In this document: positions 42,501 through 51,258 of the stretch, piece by piece
Numbering within the stretch: position 1 is the stretch's first letter
Layout of the letters: each line of letters opens with the position of its first letter
Source: JALYRV01 sp036675475
GTDB taxonomy: Bacteria; Acidobacteriota; Vicinamibacteria; Vicinamibacterales; SCN-69-37
Direction of reading: 5' to 3'
Length of the DNA stretch: 64,000 nucleotides
Assembly: GCA_036675475.1 (NCBI GenBank)
Contig: JAKFEY010000037.1
Span: 1 to 64,000, forward strand
The notes under the pieces: generated by a model
The model's database searches: none
What the model was told of the DNA's origin: nothing
What the model saw: only the letters and a program-made list of their open reading frames with translations
Program-made: the position numbers and the translations under genes

Positions 42501-42587
42501 CACATGCCCCGCGAGTGTCGCGGTGGTTTGTGCGGAGGAAGGCGCGGAGAAGAGCAGAAGAAGGAGAACGGAAATCGACAGCCGCAT
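39507..42587 (-). CDS. Oar-like TonB-dependent receptor with carboxypeptidase-regulatory domain
   Basis: A 1026-residue outer-membrane protein. A signal peptide (to SSAQ) is followed by a carboxypeptidase-regulatory domain (TATLAGHVEDAASGRLPGVSVTVTS, to about residue 100), a plug (INGRNFTDLMALQPGVTP, then GGQINVITKSGTNQLAGSLFEFHRND) and a large barrel ending in QIQLGVRWTY. This is the CarboxypepD_reg-TonB class abundant in Acidobacteriota, thought to take up complex carbohydrates or peptides. No substrate-linked genes are adjacent. Confidence 0.9.
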   Translation of the reverse strand: MRLSISVLLLLLFSAPSSAQTTATLAGHVEDAASGRLPGVSVTVTSAATGLTRSAVTDGEGRFTFAGLPAADYAVRAELQGFRPLVQSGVRLSVGEQASLVLRLTAGAAEEVRVTGGAGQVNTRSSELSYLVDERTIERIPINGRNFTDLMALQPGVTPFPHRETGSVVAHGLAMSVNGVEPRGNVYLLDGTLLNDFTNGPAGSAAGTALGMDTVREFRVETNAYSAEFGRAMGGQINVITKSGTNQLAGSLFEFHRNDALDARNYFDVGEKPDFLRNQFGGTVGGALRRDRLFFFAGYEALLENLGRTIVTTVPDEQARLGILPAGTVAVSPVVQPYLNEFPRANGENLGGGLARYTFPFDQTLRQHFFQARVDALPADGIQLFGRYTFDDTDQELPTDYPQFPRTFVSRNQFLTFELRQVLTGATVHTARAGYSRTRVGQTVDAGSAGSLPVFVPGRDLMGAIDIGGFPRFGPQASANLLLGQDVYSAQYDVAHARGRHLIKAGVLAEHYRDDEFNPTFSLGIFRFANLSAFLRNQPAQFIGLTPAGDTNREWSWTLYGVYAQDEIQAGRDVTVNAGLRYEGATMPQDPRDINMRDFLGQPEVGPLYDNPGGALSPRVGAVWNVGGSGRTSVRGGYGLYFNTSNQQNLIVTVTNPPATPRVIIANPTFPVPPFERGTGVSIRPVQYDVQLPRMHTWNANVQQELFADWVLTLGYAGSRGRHLWRNTDVNIPAPTTLSDGTLFYPPGLTRPNRSFSAIELKSSDGDSWYKALIVDARKRWSGGVQVQSSYTWSKAEDTTQNAVFFSDSTTGTVSALPEFIEDYNKGLADYHAEHNWVLNFVWDLPRLDTGGLAGAIANGWRVSGLLRMRSGSPVTPMLQTNRSRSLWSPSLGPGTGPDRPNYAPGRGPDDAVTGDPSQWFDPSAFALQPAGTYGNVGRNELIGPDLRTVDLAVSRAFATPALGSRSRLDLRVEVFNVFNRANFGTPSLIAFAGASDTEAPLASFGQIRSTTTSSRQIQLGVRWTY

Positions 42588-42604
42588 GATGCAGCGTCGA
42601 TTAT

Positions 42605-43003
42605 CTATCGCTTTTCGGCGTCGCGGATGATGACGAGCACTTCGCCCGGCTTGACCAGACCGAGATTGCGGCGCGCTTCTTCTTCGATGGTCGCGGGATC
42701 TTCCTTCAGGCGGCGGCCGTAATCCCGCAAGCGGACGTTCTCCGCCTTCAGCTGCGAAATGGAGGCGCGCAGCTGCGCGTCTTCGCGGCGGGCGCGAAAC
42801 GTCTGCAGCAGGCCCTTCTCGCCGACCACCGCGTCAATCGTGATCACCGCGGCCACCGCCAGGATGGCCAGCTGGACGATGCGGGTGCGGCGGGCGGCCG
42901 CCTCCGCCTTCGGCGGCACGTCGGCCTTGCGGCGGGGCCGCGCGCCGCGCGGGGCCGTGTCGGGCCCGTTCGTCTCGGTGGTTGGTGTGCCGGTGTCAGC
43001 CAT
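42605..43003 (-). CDS. ftsB: FtsB/DivIC-type septum formation protein
   Basis: About 132 residues from the ATG at 43003. A Pro/Arg/Lys-rich cytoplasmic N-terminus of about 40 residues precedes one membrane segment (VQLAILAVAAVITIDAVVG) and a coiled coil (RREDAQLRASISQLKAENVRLRD) ending in EEEARRNLGLVKPGEVLVII, the hallmark of FtsB/DivIC. It acts with FtsL and FtsQ in the divisome. It lies downstream of no other cell-division gene here. The N-terminal extension is longer than in Escherichia coli FtsB. Confidence 0.85.
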   Translation of the reverse strand: MADTGTPTTETNGPDTAPRGARPRRKADVPPKAEAAARRTRIVQLAILAVAAVITIDAVVGEKGLLQTFRARREDAQLRASISQLKAENVRLRDYGRRLKEDPATIEEEARRNLGLVKPGEVLVIIRDAEKR

Positions 43004-43082
43004 GCTGAAATAAAGCAGCATCTTTGTACCAAAGTTCCCCGGCCAGTACAAGAGGAAACAGAGCTCGGCTGGAAAAAAACCT

Positions 43083-43412
43083 ATGGCGGATCAGATAGCA
43101 GACTGCGTCCTCGTCCTCGTCACCATCCCGGCCGACGCCGACACCGAGACCTTCGCGCGCGGCCTCATCGACAGCGGCGTCGCCGCGTGCGTCAACGTGC
43201 TCGCGCCGATGCAGTCCGTGTACCGGTGGGACGGGGAAGTCCACGTCGAACAGGAGTGCCAGACGCTCATCAAGACCACGAGCGCCGCGGTGCCCGCCCT
43301 CTGGCAGCGCGTTCGGGACCTCCACCCCTACGACGTGCCCGAGTTCCTCGTCGTGCCCGTCATCGACGGCAACGAAGCGTACTTGAAGTGGATCAGGATG
43401 AACGTGCTTTGA
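43083..43412 (+). CDS. cutA: CutA1 divalent-cation tolerance protein
   Basis: A 109-residue trimeric CutA with VLVTIPADADTETFARGLIDSGVAACVNVL, the SVYRWDGEV strand, and LHPYDVPEFLVVPVIDGNEAYLKWI near the end. CutA proteins are linked to copper tolerance and signalling, but the precise function is debated. It overlaps the convergent PLP-enzyme gene by 20 bases. Confidence 0.92.
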   Translation: MADQIADCVLVLVTIPADADTETFARGLIDSGVAACVNVLAPMQSVYRWDGEVHVEQECQTLIKTTSAAVPALWQRVRDLHPYDVPEFLVVPVIDGNEAYLKWIRMNVL

Positions 43413-44556
43413 GGGCCTGATCAAGATCCTCGATCAGGTCCTCGGCGTCTTCGATGCCGGCCGAGATGCGGACCATGGCGTCGCTGAGGCCGATCCGGGC
43501 GCGGCGGTCGGCGGGCACCGACGCGTGCGTCATCGAGGCCGGGTGCGAGATGAGCGTCTCGACGCCGCCGAGGCTTTCGGCGAGCGACATCAGCCGCACG
43601 CGCTCGAGCATGGCGCGCGCCGCGGCCTCCGACTCGAGCTCGAAGGTGAGCATGCCGCCGAAGCCGCGCATCTGCCGCGTGGCCAGCGCGTGCTGCGGGT
43701 GGCTCTTGAGCCCCGGATAGATCGTCTGCTTCACCTTCGGGTGCGCCTCGAGGAACTCCGCCAGGCGCTGCCCGTTCTCGTTGTGCTGCTTCATGCGCAC
43801 GGCCAGCGTCTTGGTGCCGCGCAGCACCAGCCAGGAATCGAGCGGGCTCAGGATGCCGCCGGCCGAGTTCTGGATGAACTTCAGCCAGTCGATGTGCTCG
43901 TCCTTCACGCCCACGACCACGCCGCCCACGCTGTCGCTGTGGCCGTTCAGGTACTTCGTCGTGCTGTGCACCACGAGATCGGCGCCGAATTCAATCGGCC
44001 GCTGCAGCACCGGGCTCGCAAACGTGTTGTCCACCACGAACACGCAGTTGGCCGCGCGCGAAATCCCGGCAACGCCGGCCAGGTCGGTGAGCCGCAGCAC
44101 CGGGTTGGTGGGCGTCTCGACGAAGATCATCTTCGTGTTCGGCCGTACCGCCTCGCGCACGCGATCCAGGTTCGACGTGTCGACGTAGCTGAACTCGAGC
44201 CCGAACTTCGTCAGCACCTTGTCGAACAGCCGGAACGTACCGCCGTAGGTGTTGTCGGTGACCACCACATGGTCGCCCTGCTTCAGCATCGTCATGATGG
44301 CGCTGATGGCCGCCATGCCCGACGCGAACGCATACCCGGCCTTGCCGCCTTCGATGGCCGCGATGTTCGCCTCGAGCGCCGCGCGCGTCGGATTCTGCGT
44401 GCGCGCGTACTCGTAGCCCTTGTGCTTGCCGACGGCTTCCTGCACGTAGGTCGACGTCTGGTAGATGGGCGTGATGATCGCGCCGGTCGCCTCGTCCGGC
44501 TGCTGGCCGGCGTGAATGCAGATGGTGGAAAAACGGGCGTGGGCAGGAAGTTTCAT
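43393..44556 (-). CDS. cystathionine gamma-lyase/gamma-synthase family PLP enzyme
   Basis: A 387-residue Cys/Met-metabolism PLP enzyme. It shows PIYQTSTYVQEAVG, GYEYARTQNPTR, the substrate-site FASGMAAISAI, VDNTFASP and the PLP lysine in VVHSTTKYLNGHSDSVGG. The C-terminal ESLGGVETLISHPASMTHAS is typical of the whole family. Lyase (cysteine from cystathionine) and synthase (methionine path) activities cannot be told apart by sequence here. It is divergent from the phosphatase gene at 44598, with 41 bases between. Confidence 0.88.
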   Translation of the reverse strand: MKLPAHARFSTICIHAGQQPDEATGAIITPIYQTSTYVQEAVGKHKGYEYARTQNPTRAALEANIAAIEGGKAGYAFASGMAAISAIMTMLKQGDHVVVTDNTYGGTFRLFDKVLTKFGLEFSYVDTSNLDRVREAVRPNTKMIFVETPTNPVLRLTDLAGVAGISRAANCVFVVDNTFASPVLQRPIEFGADLVVHSTTKYLNGHSDSVGGVVVGVKDEHIDWLKFIQNSAGGILSPLDSWLVLRGTKTLAVRMKQHNENGQRLAEFLEAHPKVKQTIYPGLKSHPQHALATRQMRGFGGMLTFELESEAAARAMLERVRLMSLAESLGGVETLISHPASMTHASVPADRRARIGLSDAMVRISAGIEDAEDLIEDLDQALKARSS

Positions 44557-44597
44557 GGCCGGGACAGGATGATATCATTCGGGCGTCAATACCCCGC

Positions 44598-46823
44598 ATG
44601 GCTGAAGGCGCACAACAGGGACGCCCGAAAGGACGATATCGTCGCGGGCGCGGCGTCCCGGTGATGCCCACGCCCGCGCCGCCTCCGCCGGCGCCATCGC
44701 GCACGCCGCGCCAGCTGCTGCTCGGCACACTCAGCGGCCGCGTGTTCCTCGCCGCCGCCGCGATCCGGCTGCTCGTCGCCATCGTCGACCGCGTGAGCGG
44801 CGCGCCGCGCGCGCTGAGTGCCCTCGGCACCCTCGCCAGCATCATCCTCATCGTCACCGCCACCGTCTTCCTCGTGCGCGGCTTCGTCGTGATGCGCCGC
44901 CAGCTGTTGTGGCCGGTGCGGCGCAAGCTGATCGTCTCGTATCTGTTCATCGGCTTCGTGCCGGCGCTGCTGCTGGTGGTGTTCTTCCTGTTCGGCGGGC
45001 AGGTCGTCTTCAACAGCGTCACGTCCTACCTGTTCAAGAGCGGATACGAACGCTACCTGCTCAACGCCGAGCAGATTGCCGTGGCCACCGCCAACGACGT
45101 CGCGCGCGATCCCGCGCGCGCCGCGCAGGTGATGGCCAGCAAGATCGTCAACCTGACGGCCGACAATCCCGGCCTGTCGATCGCCATCGTGCCGCTCACC
45201 GCGGACGCGCCCGTGGGGGCGGGACGGGCAGGCCCGTGGCACCACGCCGATCCGCCGTCGGGGCCGTTCCCTGAATGGCTGCGGGCGCAGGCGCGCTTTG
45301 CCGGCAACGTCGTCTGCCGCCTGCCCGACGGCCAGGACACGCTCATCGCGCGCGCGGTGCGCGTGCCTGAGGGGACCGCGCCGGCGTTTGCGGCCATCGT
45401 CGACATCCCGCTTGGCCAGAGCATCGCCGACAAGCTGCGCGAAGACATCAAGGTCACGCCGGTCGGCGTCAGCGCCAGCGTGGCGCGCGGCCCCGGCGGA
45501 GAGGTCATCGTGCCGCGCCCTTGCCTGGCGTCGGCCGAGCCGGGCCTCGTCGGCGAAGACGTCCCGACCATGCTGTTCCGGTATGACCGGAGCATTGCCT
45601 TCTTCGATTACGTCGACTGGGAAACGGGCGCGAGCGCCCAGGTGTCGGTGGGGCTGCGCGTGCGGCTGCGGCAGCTGTATCGCGAAGTGTCGGAAGGCCA
45701 GCGCGTGCGCGTCGGCAACACCGAGCTCGGCGAGCTGATGTGGGTGCTCGTCATCGTGGTGGGCGTGCTGTTCGTCATCATCCAGATTGCCGCGCTCGTG
45801 ATGGGCCTGGCGCTCGCGCGATCGATCACCACCGCGGTGCACGAACTGTTCGTCGGCACCGAGCGCGTGCGGTTCGGCGACTTCACGCACCGCATTCAGG
45901 TGCAGGCGCGCGATCAGCTGGGCCAGCTGTCCGACTCGTTCAACCAGATGTCCACCAGCATCGAGCACCTGCTGCAGCAGGCGGCCGAGAAGCGGCGGCT
46001 GGAGGAAGAGCTGCGCATCGCGCGCGAAATCCAGATGTCGCTGCTGCCGTCGGGCCCGCTCGACATGCCGGGCGTCAGCATGACGGCGCTGTGCGTGCCG
46101 GCGCGCGAAGTCGGCGGCGACTACTACGACTTCTTCAAGCTGAGCGAGCATCGCTTCAGCGTGCTGATTGCCGACGTGTCGGGCAAGGGCACGTCTGCCG
46201 CGCTGTACATGGCGGAGCTCAAGGGGCTGCTGCTGTCGCTCAGCTCGATCTACCAGTCGCCGCGGCAGCTGCTGATCGAGGTCAATCGCATCCTCTCCGA
46301 TCAGCTCGACACGCGCAGCTTCATCACCATGACCTACGCCGTCATCGACATGGAGGCGCGCACGCTGGTGTTTGCCCGCGCCGGCCACACGCCCTTCGTG
46401 TATCTGCCGGGTGCCGCCGCGCCGGGCGCCGCGGCCGGCAGCCGGCGCACCGCGCAGGTGCTGATTCCCGACGGCATGGTGCTCGGCCTGCGCGTGCCGA
46501 ACATCGAGCGGTTGTTCCCGCAGCACCTGGTGGAGCACACCATCGAGTTGAAGACGGGCGATGTGCTCGCGCTCTACACCGACGGCATCACCGAGGCCAT
46601 GAACGCCGCGGGGGATCTGTTCGGCGAGCCGCGGCTCTCGCACATCATCGAGGAGCACGCGCACCTCGACATGGCCGAGCTGCGCGAGCGCATCGTGCGC
46701 GACGTCGAGGCCTTTGCCGGCAACGAGGATCAGCACGACGATCTGACGATGATCCTGATGAAGATCGAGGAGCCGGGCGCGCGGCTGCCCGCCATTCACA
46801 CCGAAGGCATCGTCGACGGATGA
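44598..46823 (+). CDS. membrane RsbU/SpoIIE-type PP2C phosphatase with HAMP domain
   Basis: A 741-residue protein. Hydrophobic segments occur near residues 43-62, 76-97, 115-137 and 380-410; the last is followed by a HAMP domain (about 405-460, LALARSITTAVHELFVGTERVR). A periplasmic sensor region of about 240 residues lies between. A PP2C/SpoIIE domain follows (about 490-735) with EIQMSLLPSGPLDMPG, VGGDYYDFF, VSGKG and a terminal DDLTMILM holding the metal-site aspartates. Such phosphatases release anti-sigma-factor antagonists in partner-switching stress control. No antagonist gene is adjacent. The stop overlaps the RNase III gene start (ATGA). Confidence 0.88.
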   Translation: MAEGAQQGRPKGRYRRGRGVPVMPTPAPPPPAPSRTPRQLLLGTLSGRVFLAAAAIRLLVAIVDRVSGAPRALSALGTLASIILIVTATVFLVRGFVVMRRQLLWPVRRKLIVSYLFIGFVPALLLVVFFLFGGQVVFNSVTSYLFKSGYERYLLNAEQIAVATANDVARDPARAAQVMASKIVNLTADNPGLSIAIVPLTADAPVGAGRAGPWHHADPPSGPFPEWLRAQARFAGNVVCRLPDGQDTLIARAVRVPEGTAPAFAAIVDIPLGQSIADKLREDIKVTPVGVSASVARGPGGEVIVPRPCLASAEPGLVGEDVPTMLFRYDRSIAFFDYVDWETGASAQVSVGLRVRLRQLYREVSEGQRVRVGNTELGELMWVLVIVVGVLFVIIQIAALVMGLALARSITTAVHELFVGTERVRFGDFTHRIQVQARDQLGQLSDSFNQMSTSIEHLLQQAAEKRRLEEELRIAREIQMSLLPSGPLDMPGVSMTALCVPAREVGGDYYDFFKLSEHRFSVLIADVSGKGTSAALYMAELKGLLLSLSSIYQSPRQLLIEVNRILSDQLDTRSFITMTYAVIDMEARTLVFARAGHTPFVYLPGAAAPGAAAGSRRTAQVLIPDGMVLGLRVPNIERLFPQHLVEHTIELKTGDVLALYTDGITEAMNAAGDLFGEPRLSHIIEEHAHLDMAELRERIVRDVEAFAGNEDQHDDLTMILMKIEEPGARLPAIHTEGIVDG

Positions 46824-47758
46824 CGGCCGTCTTCACGACGCACTCGCACGTGGAAGCGGACGTCGTCCGCGGCCTGCTCGACGCGCACGGCATCCAGGCG
46901 GTCATCACGTCGGACATCTCGCAGGCGGTCTTTCCGCTGCGGCTGTCGGGCCAGTGGCAGCTGCGCGTGTGCGTCGACGCGGCGCGCGCGCGCGAGGCGA
47001 CGGAGCTGATCGAGTCGCACCGCGACGCGGTGGGCGCCGGCGCCGTACGGCTGCGCGACACGCTCGGGCCGCTCGAGCAGGCGGCCGGCTACCGGTTCAA
47101 GGATCTGGGTCTGCTCGAGCACGCGCTCACGCATCGCTCGAAGGCGCACGAAGACGCGTCGGGCGGCGTGTTCGACAACGAGTCGATGGAGTTTCTCGGC
47201 GACGCGGTGCTCGGCTTCGTCATTGCCGACCTGCTGTTCCGCGAGTTCCCGCAGCACGACGAGGGGCACAAGTCCAAGATCAAGGCGTCGATCGTGTCGA
47301 CGCTGTCGCTCGGGCGGCTTGCCGAGGGGATCGATCTCGGGCGGTTCGTGCTGCTCGGCCGCGGCGAAGAGAAGACGGGCGGGCGCCGCAAGCAGGCGAT
47401 TCTCGCCGACTGCTACGAGGCGCTGATCGCGGCGGTGTATCTGGACGGCGGCATCGAGGCCGCGCGCGCCTTCATCGCGCGCCAGTTTGGCCCGCTCATC
47501 GCCGAAGCCCGCGAGTCGGGCAGCGAGGCGGCGTTCACGGAAGACTGGAAGTCGGAGCTGCAGGAAGTGCTGCAGGCAGGCGGCAGGGGCCTGCCGGAAT
47601 ACGTCCTCAGCGCGGAAGAAGGCCCCGCGCACCGCCGCGTGTTCGTCGTGGAGGTGCGCGTGAGAGGCGAGGCCCTCGCCCGCGGCGAAGGACGGTCGAA
47701 AAAGGCCGCAGAGCAGGACGCCGCCCAGGCCGCCCTCCGCGTCCTGCGCCCTCAGTAA
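46820..47758 (+). CDS. rnc: ribonuclease III with an N-terminal DUF2007-like domain
   Basis: A 312-residue protein starting with the ATG that overlaps the phosphatase stop. Residues 1-68 (TAVFTTHSHVEADVVRGLLDAHGIQAVI to ATELIES) look like DUF2007, a small domain usually found alone. RNase III proper follows: NESMEFLGDAVLG (about 119-131) with catalytic Glu and Asp, ADCYEALIAAVYLDGG, then a double-stranded RNA-binding domain (about 245-312, DWKSELQEVLQAGGRGLPEY). It matures rRNA and mRNA. The extra domain makes it about 75 residues longer than usual. An internal start (for example GTG near 47030) could give a normal-length RNase III. Confidence 0.88.
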   Translation: MTAVFTTHSHVEADVVRGLLDAHGIQAVITSDISQAVFPLRLSGQWQLRVCVDAARAREATELIESHRDAVGAGAVRLRDTLGPLEQAAGYRFKDLGLLEHALTHRSKAHEDASGGVFDNESMEFLGDAVLGFVIADLLFREFPQHDEGHKSKIKASIVSTLSLGRLAEGIDLGRFVLLGRGEEKTGGRRKQAILADCYEALIAAVYLDGGIEAARAFIARQFGPLIAEARESGSEAAFTEDWKSELQEVLQAGGRGLPEYVLSAEEGPAHRRVFVVEVRVRGEALARGEGRSKKAAEQDAAQAALRVLRPQ

Positions 47759-47787
47759 TTCTGAATTCTCAACTCACCAACTCTGAA
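47757..47787 (+). repeat. 31-bp intergenic repeat, copy 1
   Basis: This element fills the gap between the convergent ends of the RNase III and AAA-ATPase genes and covers part of the RNase III stop. It matches, at 30 of 31 bases, the reverse complement of 60849-60879. The core reads TTCTCAACTCACCAACTC. Two such copies 13 kb apart cannot be chance, so a dispersed element family is likely. Confidence 0.8.
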
Positions 47788-47788
47788 T

Positions 47789-48939
47789 TCAGTCGATCTC
47801 GATGATCCCCCACGAGCGATCGTCGGTGCCGGTCGCGGCGACACCGGCGAGCGCCGGTTCGGGCGCGGCGCCGGGCGCGGGCAGGCGGCTCATGGCGAAC
47901 TCGTGCACTTCGCGCGCGACGTCATCGTCTGACGGCGGCGCCGGCTGCGCGTAGAGGCGCACGAACAGGCGCAGCAGCGGGTCTTCGAACGTATAGCGCT
48001 TGCGCGTGCTCACGACCAGGTCGACGTCTTCGAGCCAGGAGAGATAGTCCTTGGTCGATCCGGGCGTGCGGTGCAGGCGCTGCGCGATCTCGGTGAGCGT
48101 CAGCCCTTCCTGTTCCGACAGCACGCCGAGAATGGCCTTGAGCGCGCCGTAGCCGCGGGCGCGATGCAGGCGCAGCTCGTACGCCTGACGGCAGCGCGCG
48201 GCCATCTCGCCGCCGGGCGCCATGAGCGACACGAGCGCGCTGATCGGATCGAGGCGGCTGCCGCCGGTCGCGCTCTCGAGCGCGCGCGCCAGCGACGACG
48301 CGTACGTGGCGCGGCCGGCCGACAGCGCCTGAATGGCCGCGGCGGTGTCATCGCTGTCGCGATCGCGCCGGCGCGCCTGGCTGCTGCCGCACGAGGCCTG
48401 CACTTCGGCCGCCGACATCGGGCCCAGCTGAATCACATCGAACCGCGCCGGCGCGTCGCGCAGCACGCGCAGCGTGCGCGCCGTGTAGCGGCTGGCGAGG
48501 ACGAACCGGTTGCGGCTCTCGCCGACGCGCGCCATGAAGTCGCGGATCACGTGACGCAGGCCGGGGAAGTTCTCGAACGTGCGGAACTCGAGGAATTCGT
48601 CGAGCAGGAACGTGGCCGGCTCGTGTCCGGGCGCCCGCGAGGTGTCGAGATGCGTCAGCAGCCGTTCGAACGCGGCCCGCGCATCGTCAACCGTCTGCGC
48701 CGGCGCGCCCGCGGGCGGGAAGGGCGACGCCTTGCGGATGGCGTCGGCGCAGCGCTCGGGCGTGGTGGCCACGGCTTCGAGATCGATGTACTGCGCCGAG
48801 CCGTGCCCCACGAGCTCGCGCAGGCGCAGCAGCAGCGACGTGCGGCCCGTGCCGCAGCCGCCGACGAGCACGGGAATGCGCGACGGGCTCGCGTCGATGG
48901 CCGCCAGCAGGCGGCGCTCGAAGAGCGGACGCTCGGGGA

Positions 48940-48943
<4 letters not shown>
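47789..48943 (-). CDS. AAA-family ATPase with C-terminal winged helix; Walker A lysine replaced by arginine
   Basis: A 384-residue protein with a GTG start overlapping the hutU stop (GTGA). The P-loop reads GGCGTGRTS (28-36), so the invariant lysine position is R34. Walker B is TFLLDEFLEF (D115-E116), followed by a sensor-like VLASRYTARTLR. Residues of about 270-340 form a winged helix (LTLTEIAQRLHRTPGSTKDYLSWLE). This resembles the archaeal-type ATPase/STAND group with MarR-like tails. Its role is unknown; ATP binding may persist with weak hydrolysis. The link to hutU is positional only. Confidence 0.65.
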
Positions 48944-50607
<1,664 letters not shown>

Positions 50608-50651
50608 GTGGAAGAACTCGGCGGCGTGGGGGCGACGCAACCGAAGTGCAG

Positions 50652-50681
50652 ACTTTAGAAAAGCCACAAGGGACGTGTCAA
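50652..50681 (-). promoter_or_regulatory. candidate promoter of hutU
   Basis: On the leftward strand TTGACA (complement of 50676-50681), an 18-base spacer and TAAAGT (complement of 50652-50657) give a fair sigma-70-like match. Transcription would begin near 50645, about 38 bases before the hutU ATG and downstream of the alternative GTG at 50667. The region is unusually AT-rich for this genome. Confidence 0.45.
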
Positions 50682-50736
50682 TCGATCCGAAAAAAAAGAT
50701 CTACTTGACGCACTAATGAGATGGTGGATCGTGTTG

Positions 50737-51258
50737 TCAGCGCGTCGCGGCCTGCCGGTTGCGCGTCAGATGCGGCACGATCCCGAGCAGCCGTTCGATC
50801 AGGAACAGCTGCGCGCGGTGGTGCATCTCGTGTTCCTTCACGCCGAGCAGCATTTCGAGGCGCGATTTCTGCGACGGCTGCAGCGGCGGCGGAAAACTGA
50901 CGGTTTCGGCAAGCGTGGCCTCGTCGAGCGACGCGAGCCACGACGCGAACTCGTCGCCGTGCTGCTGCAGCGCGTCGAGGATCTGCGCCTTCGAGGTCAG
51001 ATCGGCGGCGGCGCGCGACGCGTCGCCCAGATAGCCCATGAACGTGTCGCGCGAGATGTGCGATACGCGGTCGATCTTGTGCGCCTGCAGCGCCCACAAC
51101 GTGCCCGTGGCGATGTGCGCGAGCATGTCGCGCACCGACATCACGTCGGGTGTGGCCTTGAAGCCGTACTGATCCTCGGGAATGTCGCTGGCGATCTGAA
51201 TGGTGTTCTTCCGGACGGTGCGGAACGCGTCGGCAAGCTGGGCCGGGCCGTAAATCAT
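50737..51258 (-). CDS. DinB-family protein in the hut cluster
   Basis: A 173-residue four-helix DinB-like protein. Metal-ligand histidines appear in MLAHIATGTLWAL and KEHEMHHRAQLFLIERLLG. Its ATG overlaps the hutH stop (ATGA). DinB proteins include mycothiol- or bacillithiol-dependent enzymes and others of unknown function. Its place between hutH and hutU is unusual, and it may be a passenger or an accessory of histidine use. Confidence 0.8.
   Translation of the reverse strand: MIYGPAQLADAFRTVRKNTIQIASDIPEDQYGFKATPDVMSVRDMLAHIATGTLWALQAHKIDRVSHISRDTFMGYLGDASRAAADLTSKAQILDALQQHGDEFASWLASLDEATLAETVSFPPPLQPSQKSRLEMLLGVKEHEMHHRAQLFLIERLLGIVPHLTRNRQAATR

Noticed and set aside
44586..46799. Open frame of 737 codons on the minus strand opposite the phosphatase
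   Set aside because: It is His/Asp/Arg-rich, without domains, and antisense to a protein with HAMP and PP2C motifs.
50676..50736. Intrinsic terminator with a T-run after the DinB gene
   Set aside because: A run of A/T bases exists at about 50690, but the complementary GATCC arms are too far apart for a tight hairpin.
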